Positions 1 to 7,706 of a DNA stretch of 64,000 nucleotides are shown here, piece by piece. Each line of letters opens with the position of its first letter. The stretch's first letter is position 1. This DNA is from CAILZL01 sp050181835 (lineage in GTDB: Bacteria; Pseudomonadota; Gammaproteobacteria; Steroidobacterales; Steroidobacteraceae), in NCBI GenBank assembly GCA_050181835.1, contig JBFXCU010000007.1, positions 1 through 64,000 of the forward strand. Direction: 5' to 3'. The notes below the pieces were generated by a model that saw nothing but the letters and a program-made list of their open reading frames with translations, was not told the origin of the DNA and searched no databases. Position numbers and translations under genes: made by a program.

Positions 1-154
1 TACCAAAGCGCTTGGGCAATGCGCGCCACTTACAGCCGTTCTCTGCGACATACAAAATCGCGTTGATGACGGCCAAGTTTTTATGCGACACATTGCCACG
101 CTGACGCGGCAGGTATTGCTCAATGCGTTTGAATTGTTCAGCAGTGATTTCCAT
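1..154 (-). mobile_element. IS5-family transposase, N-terminal part, cut by window edge
   Basis: Reading the minus strand from an ATG at 154 gives 51 codons that run off the left edge. The protein begins MEITAEQFKRIEQYLPRQRG and continues with a helix containing INAILYVAENGCKWRALP, the typical N-terminus of IS5-family (DUF4096-type) transposases that precedes the DDE nuclease. A GGAG lies just upstream of the start. The right end of the element probably falls near 170-190: a GTGTTAACAC palindrome is at about 173-182 and a CTAG tetramer at 187-190 fits the YTAR target preference known for IS5, but the other end is outside the window so the terminal repeat is not proven. The C-terminal half, including the catalytic residues, cannot be seen, so activity is unknown. 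Confidence 0.8.
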
Positions 155-389
155 CTCTCCATCATATCATTTAGTGTTAACACGACCTAGAACATCCATT
201 ACCGTCCGCGTAACCACTATAAATAAATACTGATAAAAACATAGATGTTATCTATCGCTCATGGTTTTATCATGCGCCATCGCGTTGGCGAAAACACGTT
301 AGGCAGCAATCTCCATTCACTTGCCGCTACGCACTGGATTCTCGCCTGATCCAGCCACGTAAGCGGCATTACTCGGGTTAGTCAACGAA

Positions 390-728
390 ATGGGAACCGA
401 CACTCAAGAAGCGGACGCAATTGTGATGAACGAAGTGCAGCTTCTCCTTGCCGAAGAGCGCACATCGTTGTCCGTCATGCGAACGGGTATCGCTGTGCTC
501 GTACTGCCACTGTCAGTGTTCAGCCTGCTGGTGGCGACATCGAAGTACTACGATGCCAGTAACGTCCTGCACTTCCTGGTGCCTTTGGCGTTGCTTTGCC
601 TTGCATTACTCCTATTCGGCGGCTATCTGGTTATGAATTCGATGCGAAAGATTCGGCGAATCGACCGTCTGATTCATCGTATCAAGCTCGAACATAGTGC
701 TATCGCCCAGTTTTTGGATCCGACCTAA
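390..728 (+). CDS. Small two-helix inner-membrane protein, DUF202-like
   Basis: This 112-residue protein starts at ATG 390. Residues about 15-35 contain LLLAEERTSLSVMRTGIAVL, which resembles the L-A-E-R-T...R-T-G signature of DUF202/YidH-type small membrane proteins. It is followed by two hydrophobic segments (about 31-52 and 61-83) and a basic tail (MRKIRRIDRLIHRIK) that should face the cytoplasm. Function is unknown for this family. It stands alone between the IS5 end and the rhomboid gene, with about 235 bases of apparently empty sequence upstream. The resemblance is by eye only; an unrelated small membrane protein is possible. Confidence 0.55.
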   Translation: MGTDTQEADAIVMNEVQLLLAEERTSLSVMRTGIAVLVLPLSVFSLLVATSKYYDASNVLHFLVPLALLCLALLLFGGYLVMNSMRKIRRIDRLIHRIKLEHSAIAQFLDPT

Positions 729-902
729 TGCTTGACTCTCCGTAATTGAGTATTCAATCCTTGGCACAGGCCTCGGAGATGTCGCCTAATCACTCCTATA
801 TCGACTCTCTTGCTGCCAGTAGTGCAATTCCTGCTCACTACACTGATGTTTGTTACCAATAATTCATAGATCAGTATAATTTGCCGGTTCGATGGTGCGG
901 CC

Positions 903-1508
903 TCACTGAGTCATCATGTTCCATAGCTGAGCGTAGGCGTTGCTATCAGTGACGGCGACGAACAGCAAGCCAGTGAGGGCACCGTCAATATGGGCCGTGT
1001 GATTGATGTTGTCTTGGCCGTGCTTTCCCAGATACCAAGAATAAATCAGATAACTGACAGCAAATAACGGTACTGGAATAGGGAAAGAAATGGGCAAAAT
1101 AAACAACGATTGATTCGGGAAGTATACGATTGATGCAAATAGCACCGCCGATACGGCTCCTGACGCGCCCAACGATGCATAATTGTGATCGTTGCGGTGT
1201 TGCAAATAAGTTCGTACCTCGCTCAAGGCCAACGCTAATACATAGAGCACGATGAATCGAATTGTGCCTATTGTTTGTTCTAGGGTGGGGCCGAAAAAAT
1301 AGAAGGTGAGCATATTGAACAGCAGATGTGTGGCGCTGCCATGCACCAGTCCACTGCTGAGCAGGGTGTGGTACTGCTGATTGCGGACCAAGTAGTACGG
1401 TCGGAATAAGCACAGCTCTATCAGCCTTGGCTGCCGATACAGAGCCAACAGGCTGATCGCAATAGTGAGCAGCAAAATACCCGCAGAGCTTAGTGTGCTG
1501 GTGTTCAA
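903..1508 (-). CDS. Rhomboid-family intramembrane serine protease
   Basis: The 201-residue product is almost entirely hydrophobic, with about six membrane spans. It has the rhomboid landmarks in order: H56-x4-H61-x3-N65 in the second helix, the catalytic serine in GASG (S116) and the partner histidine in HTAHIDGALTG (H173). Rhomboids cleave transmembrane substrates within the lipid bilayer of the inner membrane; the substrate here is unknown. The start is a TTG at 1508 preceded by AGGA, since no ATG gives a full first helix. It is transcribed convergent to the 112-residue gene and divergent from sucA. Catalytic residues are intact, so an active protease is expected. Confidence 0.85.
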   Translation of the reverse strand: MNTSTLSSAGILLLTIAISLLALYRQPRLIELCLFRPYYLVRNQQYHTLLSSGLVHGSATHLLFNMLTFYFFGPTLEQTIGTIRFIVLYVLALALSEVRTYLQHRNDHNYASLGASGAVSAVLFASIVYFPNQSLFILPISFPIPVPLFAVSYLIYSWYLGKHGQDNINHTAHIDGALTGLLFVAVTDSNAYAQLWNMMTQ

Positions 1509-1886
1509 AACACGATCCTATGAAAAGCAAGGCAATCGGCTGGTAGTAGTGCGTAGCGGTAGCCACGTCCACCTTCTGATTGATCCTTGGTTGACCGAAC
1601 AGACGGTCTTGAGTCGGTACTGGTTGGGTGTCGACTGGTTACCTTAGCGTTACGTGCATCAGGGCGGGAAGGGTTGTCGGATTGAACCAATATGGTACTG
1701 GTTTTGTCGAGAGCCGTGCCCGATAAACAGGCGGCTTCAGGTTCGCCGCGCCGGTTAGTGCAATAGTTCGCATAAACTCGCCTTTAATTTTTTCATTTTG
1801 GCCATTGTTCAGCTAAACTGGGCAGCCATGTAAACCTTGGCCTCGGCCTAATAAAACCCTCAAAAGTCAACAGGATCACCGCGCTA
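1509..1886. other. Divergent intergenic region, rhomboid gene / sucA
   Basis: About 378 bases separate the rhomboid start from sucA. Short open frames here on both strands lack family resemblance or ribosome sites. The A/T-rich stretch around 1785-1820 just upstream of sucA is the most likely promoter zone, but I cannot pick a convincing -35/-10 pair. Confidence 0.4.
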
Positions 1887-4760
1887 ATGAGCGATGCACT
1901 GCGAGCTCTGCTCGAAACCTCTGCCTTGGGCTCTGACCAAGCCGCCTATCTTGAATCCCTTTACGAACAATTCTTGAGCGCCCCCGACTCGCTCGAGCCG
2001 CGTTGGCGCGACTATTTCTCAACGCTGCGCCAAGGCTCTGCTCGTGAAGTGGCGCATGGGCCGATACGTGAAGCCTTGGCATTGCGTGCCAAGGCTAGCC
2101 GTAGCACAACTGTCGCTGCCAGTTCGCCAGATGAGCTGATGGTCGCCAAGCAAGGGGCGGTATCGCGCTTAGTGCAAATTTACGTTAATCGTGGTCATCT
2201 GATCGCCGATATTGATCCATTGGGCTTGCTGAAGCGGCCTGAGCCGGACGTGCTGAAGCTGAGCTACTTTGGCTTGGATGACGGTGACTTGGATACTGAA
2301 TTCCATGTTTACAGTCCGTTTGGTCACAACGCAGATGCCAAGCTCATGAAACTGCGCGACATCATTGCCCGCTACCGGCATATTTATTGCGGCAAAATCG
2401 GTGCGGAGTTCGCACACGTTTCCGACACTGAAGAGCGTCTTTGGTTGCAGGAACGGTTCCAGGAAGGGCGGTTGAATCAGCAGTTTACGGCTAAGGAACG
2501 TGAGAATTTGCTGTGGCAGCTGACCACAGCTGATGGGATGGAGCGCTACCTTGCGACCAAGTTTCCGGCGCAAAAGCGTTTTTCCTTGGAGGGCGGTGAC
2601 AGCCTGATTCCCTTGGTGGACGATCTGATCCAACAAAGCGGCATTGGCGGCATGGAAGAAATCGTGATCGGTATGGCGCACCGTGGTCGTCTGAATGTGC
2701 TAGTTAATGTACTGGGTAAATCTCCGCAGCAATTATTTTCAGAATTTGAAGGCAAGTACGATGTGAACCACATGCAGGGTTCCGGTGACGTGAAGTATCA
2801 CAAGGGTTTCTCCACCGACATCCGTACCCAGGCCGGTAACGTCCATGTGGTGCTGGCATTCAACCCATCGCATCTGGAAGTGGTTAACTCAGTGGTCGAG
2901 GGTTCGGTGCGTGCTCGTCAGCAGCGCTGCAGCGATGCTACTGGCGACAAGGTGATGCCAATCCTTATTCATGGCGACTCGGCATTTTCCGGCCAAGGAA
3001 TCGTCATGGAAATTATGCAGCTGTCGCAGGTGCGTGGTTTTGCTACAGGCGGAACCGTGCATATCATTGTTAATAATCAGGTCGGATTTACCACCCACGA
3101 TCCGCGTGATACGCGTTCAACGCTGTATTGCAGCGATCCAGCCAAGATGATCGAAGCGCCGATTTTCCACGTAAATGCTGACGATCCTGAATCGGTACTG
3201 TTTGTCTCCCGTTTGGCGTTGCAATACCGCGCGAAGTTCCACAAGGACGTAGTCATTGATCTGGTCTGCTTTCGCCGCCTTGGTCATAATGAAGCGGATG
3301 AACCGGCAGCTACGCAGCCGATCATGTATCAGGTGATTCGCAAAATGCCGACCACCCGACAGATTTATGCAGAGCGTCTGGTGGCTGAAAAACTGATCAC
3401 CATGACCGATGCCGATGCCTTGGTTGATCGTTACCGTCGTGAGATGGATGAGGGCAAGTCGCAGGCATCTCAGGCGCTTGGCTTGATCGGTAATAAGCAC
3501 ACGGTGGATTGGAGCAAGTACGAGGGTGCAAGTTGGGATGAAGCGCCGACTACCGGCGTGAAGATAACTGCCTTGCGCGCATTTGGCGCCAAACTGACTA
3601 CGGTGCCTGCCAACTTTACGCTGCATCGCCAAATTGCCAGAGTGGTGCAGGATCGCGAAAAAATGGTTGCTGGTCAGTTGTCACTGGATTGGGGTATGGC
3701 CGAAATGTTCGCCTATGCCTCGTTGTTGAGTGAAGGTTTCGAAGTGCGTCTGACGGGTCAGGATAGCGGTCGTGGTACGTTCTTCCATCGCCATGCTGTG
3801 TGGCATGACCAGACGACTGGCAGTAGTTACATTCCGTTGCAACAGCTCGCGCCCAGTCAGCCGCGTTTCACGGTCATTGACTCGTTGCTGTCTGAGGAGG
3901 CGGTAATGGGCTTTGAGTATGGCTTCTCCACTACTGAGCCTAATTGTCTGACTATCTGGGAAGGGCAGTTCGGTGACTTCAGTAACGTAGCCCAAGTCAT
4001 CATTGACCAATTCATCAGTTCCGGCGAGGCGAAATGGGGGCGGTTATGTGGCCTGACGCTATTCCTGCCACACGGCTATGAGGGTCAGGGACCGGAACAT
4101 TCATCGGCCCGACTGGAGCGTTTTCTACAGCTGTGCGCTGAGAACAACATGCAAGTGTGTGTGCCGTCTACACCGGCACAGATGTTCCACATATTGCGTC
4201 GGCAGATGAAACGTAAGTTGCGTAAGCCACTGATCGTACTAACGCCGAAGAGCCTGTTGCGTCACAAACTATCTGTATCCGCTCTCGAAGAGTTGACCAC
4301 AGGTACTTTCCAAAATGTGATCGACGAAATCGATGATCTGAAGGCGGACAAAGTGCGGCGAGTGGTCTTTTGCGCCGGTAAGGTATATTTCGACTTGCTC
4401 GAATCACGTCGCGGTGATGCGATTGACGATATTGCCATCGTGCGTATCGAACAGCTGTATCCATTCCCTGCCAATGAATATGCGGCGGTACTACAGAAGT
4501 ACAAAAACGCTCGTGAAATTGTCTGGTGTCAGGAGGAACCACAAAATCAAGGTAGCTGGTACCAGATACGTCATCGACTTCAGGAACCATTGGGCAGTAA
4601 AGATCAGTTGCTGTATGCCGGACGCGCACCTGCAGCGGCACCCGCTACCGGTATTCCCAAGTTACACGATCAGCAGCTCAAAGCGTTTCTGGATGCCGCG
4701 TTGCGTTCAAGTCGCGTTGAGTACGGCGTGCGTGATACAGCATTACTGAAAGTCAAATAA
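1887..4760 (+). CDS. sucA: 2-oxoglutarate dehydrogenase E1 component
   Basis: This 957-residue thiamine-diphosphate enzyme decarboxylates 2-oxoglutarate and passes the succinyl group to the lipoyl arm of SucB in the TCA cycle. Visible marks are the N-terminal docking segment (YLESLYEQFLSAPDSLEPRW), the GMAHRGRLNVLVNVLGKSP region, the ThDP/Mg motif from GDSAFSGQG to NNQVGFTT, and a C-terminal transketolase-like part with EGQFGDFSN and GYEGQGPEHSSARLERFLQL. Length matches the family (about 930-960). The start ATG 1887 follows an AGGA. It heads a sucA-sucB-lpdA cluster, the betaproteobacterial arrangement without sucCD directly behind. Confidence 0.97.
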   Translation: MSDALRALLETSALGSDQAAYLESLYEQFLSAPDSLEPRWRDYFSTLRQGSAREVAHGPIREALALRAKASRSTTVAASSPDELMVAKQGAVSRLVQIYVNRGHLIADIDPLGLLKRPEPDVLKLSYFGLDDGDLDTEFHVYSPFGHNADAKLMKLRDIIARYRHIYCGKIGAEFAHVSDTEERLWLQERFQEGRLNQQFTAKERENLLWQLTTADGMERYLATKFPAQKRFSLEGGDSLIPLVDDLIQQSGIGGMEEIVIGMAHRGRLNVLVNVLGKSPQQLFSEFEGKYDVNHMQGSGDVKYHKGFSTDIRTQAGNVHVVLAFNPSHLEVVNSVVEGSVRARQQRCSDATGDKVMPILIHGDSAFSGQGIVMEIMQLSQVRGFATGGTVHIIVNNQVGFTTHDPRDTRSTLYCSDPAKMIEAPIFHVNADDPESVLFVSRLALQYRAKFHKDVVIDLVCFRRLGHNEADEPAATQPIMYQVIRKMPTTRQIYAERLVAEKLITMTDADALVDRYRREMDEGKSQASQALGLIGNKHTVDWSKYEGASWDEAPTTGVKITALRAFGAKLTTVPANFTLHRQIARVVQDREKMVAGQLSLDWGMAEMFAYASLLSEGFEVRLTGQDSGRGTFFHRHAVWHDQTTGSSYIPLQQLAPSQPRFTVIDSLLSEEAVMGFEYGFSTTEPNCLTIWEGQFGDFSNVAQVIIDQFISSGEAKWGRLCGLTLFLPHGYEGQGPEHSSARLERFLQLCAENNMQVCVPSTPAQMFHILRRQMKRKLRKPLIVLTPKSLLRHKLSVSALEELTTGTFQNVIDEIDDLKADKVRRVVFCAGKVYFDLLESRRGDAIDDIAIVRIEQLYPFPANEYAAVLQKYKNAREIVWCQEEPQNQGSWYQIRHRLQEPLGSKDQLLYAGRAPAAAPATGIPKLHDQQLKAFLDAALRSSRVEYGVRDTALLKVK

Positions 4761-4797
4761 TCGATTCAATTCAACACTATTTTACAGAGCCAATTCC

Positions 4798-5964
4798 ATG
4801 AGCATTGAAGTTCGCGTTCCCCAGTTGCCTGAATCGGTTGCCGATGCCTTGTTGTCCAAATGGCACAAGAAAGTAGGTGATGTGGTAACGCGTGATGAGA
4901 ATTTGGTCGACTTGGAAACCGACAAAGTGATGCTGGAAGTACCTGCATCAGCCACTGGCGTATTGCGCGAAATCAAAATTCAGGACGGCACCACAGTGAC
5001 TAGTGGTCAAGTGCTGGCCATCATTGAAGCCGGTGCGGTAGCAGACGTGGCGGCAACGCCTGCCAGCACTACGGCGGCGCAGCCCGCTGCAGCAAAACAA
5101 GCTGTAGACAAATCCGGTCCAGCGGCACGACGCATCATGGAAGAAAACAAGGTGGTACCTGCGGATGTCACTGCGACCGGTAAAGATGGCCGTGTCACCA
5201 AGGGTGACGTGATTCAGCATCTAGCCAAACCTGCAGTGGCGTCGCTGCCAGCGGCCAAGGGTGCACGCACTGAACAGCGTGTGACCATGACTCGCTTGCG
5301 TACACGAATCGCCGAACGCTTGATTCAAGCGCAATCCACTGCCGCGATGCTGACCACTTTCAATGAGGTTGACATGACGGCAGTAAACGAGCTGCGCAAT
5401 CGTTACAAAGACAAGTTTGAGAAAACCCACGGCGTGAAGCTGGGTTTTTCTTCGTTTTTCATCAAGGCGGCCATCGAAGCATTGCGCAAGTTTCCGGCCG
5501 TGAATGCCTCCATTGATGGCAATGATGTGGTGTATCACGAGTTCTACGACATGGGCGTCGCCGTATCCACAGAGCGTGGCCTGATGGTGCCAGTGATTCG
5601 CAATGCGGAGAACCTCAGTTTCGCAGAACTGGAAGCCGCAGTAGGTGGCTATGCCAAACGTGCTCGCGAGGGTTCGATCGCGTTGGAGGATTTGACCGGT
5701 GGTACGTTCACGATCACCAATGGCGGCGTCTTCGGCTCATTGCTGTCAACGCCGATTCTCAATATGCCGCAAGTCGCCATTCTGGGTATGCACAAAATTC
5801 AGGAACGTCCAGTGGTCGTGGATGGTCAGATTGTAGTTCGCCCGATGATGTATCTGGCCCTGACTTACGATCATCGTATCGTTGACGGTCGTGAATCAGT
5901 GCAATTCCTGGTCGCCATCAAGGAAGCCCTGGAGGATCCGGCGCGTCTATTGTTGCAGCTGTAA
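4798..5964 (+). CDS. sucB: 2-oxoglutarate dehydrogenase E2, dihydrolipoyl succinyltransferase
   Basis: This 388-residue protein forms the core of the oxoglutarate dehydrogenase complex and transfers succinyl from lipoate to CoA. A single lipoyl domain occupies residues 1-77 with the lipoylated lysine in DLETDKVMLEVPA. A flexible Ala/Pro/Thr linker is followed by the peripheral subunit-binding domain (about 104-140, PAARRIMEENKV...GRVTKGDVIQHL) and the catalytic domain, which ends with the active-site histidine in YDHRIVDGRE and the family-typical LLLQL tail. It lies 37 bases after sucA and is probably co-transcribed with it. Confidence 0.97.
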   Translation: MSIEVRVPQLPESVADALLSKWHKKVGDVVTRDENLVDLETDKVMLEVPASATGVLREIKIQDGTTVTSGQVLAIIEAGAVADVAATPASTTAAQPAAAKQAVDKSGPAARRIMEENKVVPADVTATGKDGRVTKGDVIQHLAKPAVASLPAAKGARTEQRVTMTRLRTRIAERLIQAQSTAAMLTTFNEVDMTAVNELRNRYKDKFEKTHGVKLGFSSFFIKAAIEALRKFPAVNASIDGNDVVYHEFYDMGVAVSTERGLMVPVIRNAENLSFAELEAAVGGYAKRAREGSIALEDLTGGTFTITNGGVFGSLLSTPILNMPQVAILGMHKIQERPVVVDGQIVVRPMMYLALTYDHRIVDGRESVQFLVAIKEALEDPARLLLQL

Positions 5965-6006
5965 ATTTTATTGAACAGGAGGGTGGCCGCTACCCACCCT
6001 AAATAC

Positions 6007-6036
6007 AGTAAAGACGGGGTGTTAACCGTCTTTACT
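6007..6036 (+). promoter_or_regulatory. Perfect 11-bp stem-loop between sucB and lpdA
   Basis: AGTAAAGACGG (6007-6017) is exactly mirrored by CCGTCTTTACT (6026-6036) around an 8-base loop. A second stem, GGGTGG/CCACCC, lies just upstream at 5981-5999. There is no following T-run, so a full terminator is unlikely; a processing or mRNA-stability hairpin that sets the E3:E2 ratio is more plausible. Its presence argues that lpdA starts at 6058 and not at an upstream TTG (5971). Confidence 0.6.
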
Positions 6037-6057
6037 AATACACACACGAGTACTTCC

Positions 6058-7512
6058 ATGTCCGAGCCCTCCAAGTCAGAACACTTTGATGTGATTGTTA
6101 TCGGCGCTGGCCCTGCCGGTTATCCTGCCGCCATTCGTGCCGGCCAAAATAAGCTGAAAGTGGCCTGTATTGATGGCTGGAAAAATCACGATGGTAGTTA
6201 TGCTTTTGGTGGTACCTGTTTGAATGCAGGCTGTATTCCATCCAAAGCATTATTGGAGTCATCGGAACTGTACCACCGTGCACAACATGAATTCGCACTG
6301 CATGGCATCAAAGTCAGTGGTGTCGAGTTCGATGTCGCCACCATGCAGGCACGCAAGAACAAGATCGTCAAGAGTTCTACCCAAGGTATTGCCGGATTAC
6401 TTAAGGGTGCGGGTGTCGCCGCATTGGTCGGACATGGCAAGCTGCTCAAGGGTGATGGTCAGATACACAATGTCGAATTCACTGGCAAAGATGGCAAGGT
6501 GCAAAACCTGACGGCGAAGCATGTGGTGCTAGCCTCTGGTTCAATTCCTACCGAGTTGAAAAGCCTGCCATTCGACGGCAAAGGCGTCGTGGATTCATGG
6601 GGTGCGCTGGAGTTTGACGCGGTACCGAAGCGACTGGGCATCATCGGTGCTGGTGTCATCGGTTTGGAACTGGGTAGTGTCTGGAATCGTCTTGGCGCGC
6701 AGGTGACGGTACTGGAAGCCATGGACGCATTTCTGCCAATGGCTGATCAAGCCGTGGCCGCTGAAGCGCTGAAGAACTTCAAGAAGCAAGGCATGGATAT
6801 CAAGTTGGGTGCCAAGGTGTCGACCGCCAGCCAGGGCAAAGACGGTGTGACGCTCAAGTACACCGATGCCAAAGGTGAACAGGGGCTGGTTGTTGACAAG
6901 GTTGTGGTGGCCATAGGCCGTCGTCCTTATACCGAAAACTTACTGGGCGAGGGAACGGGCGTTGAACTTGATGAGCGTGGCTTTGTGAAGGTTGATCACG
7001 AATGCCGCACCGGTGTTGCCAATGTCTGGGCCGTCGGCGACTTGGTGCGTGGCCCAATGCTAGCGCACAAGGGCAAAGAAGAGGGCGTGGTAGTTGCTGA
7101 TCTGATCGCCGGCAAGCATGCTCATGTTAACTACGACGTCATTCCATCGGTAATCTACACCGCTCCCGAAATTGCTTGGGTAGGCTTGACCGAACAACAG
7201 GTGAAGGCCAGTGGTCGTGCCTACAAGATTGGTTCCTTTCCATTCATGGCCAGCGGTCGTGCTCGCGCCATGGAGGCGGCGGTGGGCTTCTGCAAAATGA
7301 TTGCAGCTATTGATGATGATGCCGTACTGGGAGTACACATCATTGGCCCAATGGCGGGTGAGTTGATCGGCGAAGCGGTACTGGCGATGGAATACTCAGC
7401 CAGTACCGAAGATTTCCAACGTACCATTCACGCGCATCCGACTCTGTCCGAGGCTGTGCATGAAGCGGCATTGGCAGCTGACAAGATCGCCATCGATTTT
7501 CCTAATCGATAA
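6058..7512 (+). CDS. lpdA: Dihydrolipoyl dehydrogenase (E3)
   Basis: A 484-residue FAD/NAD flavoprotein that reoxidises dihydrolipoamide in the oxoglutarate (and possibly pyruvate) dehydrogenase complex. Visible are the FAD-binding GAGPAGYPAAIRAG, the redox-active disulfide in GGTCLNAGCIPSK, the NAD-binding GAGVIGLELGSVW, the second FAD contact in VWAVGDLVRGPMLAHKG, and the C-terminal active-site HAHPTLSEAVHEA. The insertion after the first beta strand (DGWKNHDGSYAFGG) is typical of betaproteobacterial OdhL. The ATG at 6058 is chosen because an upstream in-frame TTG would put two hairpins inside the coding region. Confidence 0.96.
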   Translation: MSEPSKSEHFDVIVIGAGPAGYPAAIRAGQNKLKVACIDGWKNHDGSYAFGGTCLNAGCIPSKALLESSELYHRAQHEFALHGIKVSGVEFDVATMQARKNKIVKSSTQGIAGLLKGAGVAALVGHGKLLKGDGQIHNVEFTGKDGKVQNLTAKHVVLASGSIPTELKSLPFDGKGVVDSWGALEFDAVPKRLGIIGAGVIGLELGSVWNRLGAQVTVLEAMDAFLPMADQAVAAEALKNFKKQGMDIKLGAKVSTASQGKDGVTLKYTDAKGEQGLVVDKVVVAIGRRPYTENLLGEGTGVELDERGFVKVDHECRTGVANVWAVGDLVRGPMLAHKGKEEGVVVADLIAGKHAHVNYDVIPSVIYTAPEIAWVGLTEQQVKASGRAYKIGSFPFMASGRARAMEAAVGFCKMIAAIDDDAVLGVHIIGPMAGELIGEAVLAMEYSASTEDFQRTIHAHPTLSEAVHEAALAADKIAIDFPNR

Positions 7513-7554
7513 ATACTAGCCGCTGACCTTGCAAGGTCAGCGGCTAGTATTTTT
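7511..7554 (+). terminator. Rho-independent terminator of sucA-sucB-lpdA
   Basis: A perfect 42-base palindrome (21 bp each side of 7531/7532) beginning inside the lpdA stop codon, with core GCCGCTGACC/GGTCAGCGGC, is followed by TTTT. It forms a stem of about 19 bp with a TGCA-type loop. Its symmetry means it could also stop transcription coming from relA on the minus strand, where the trailing tract is weaker. Confidence 0.9.
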
Positions 7555-7706
7555 ATGGTGGTATCGCTTTATTCGAATTCGGCGCAGGGTTTGCTGAGGC
7601 AAAACCATCAATATCAACGTTCAATTAACTGGGCATTGTCTGGGATAGGCTGTCGTGCATTGTATTGACTGATTAATCGTCAGGGTGGATGCATGTGTAT
7701 GTGGAC

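Noticed and set aside
985..1572. 195-codon open frame overlapping the rhomboid gene
   Set aside because: Same strand, other frame, no signal or family pattern; the rhomboid frame has intact catalytic residues.
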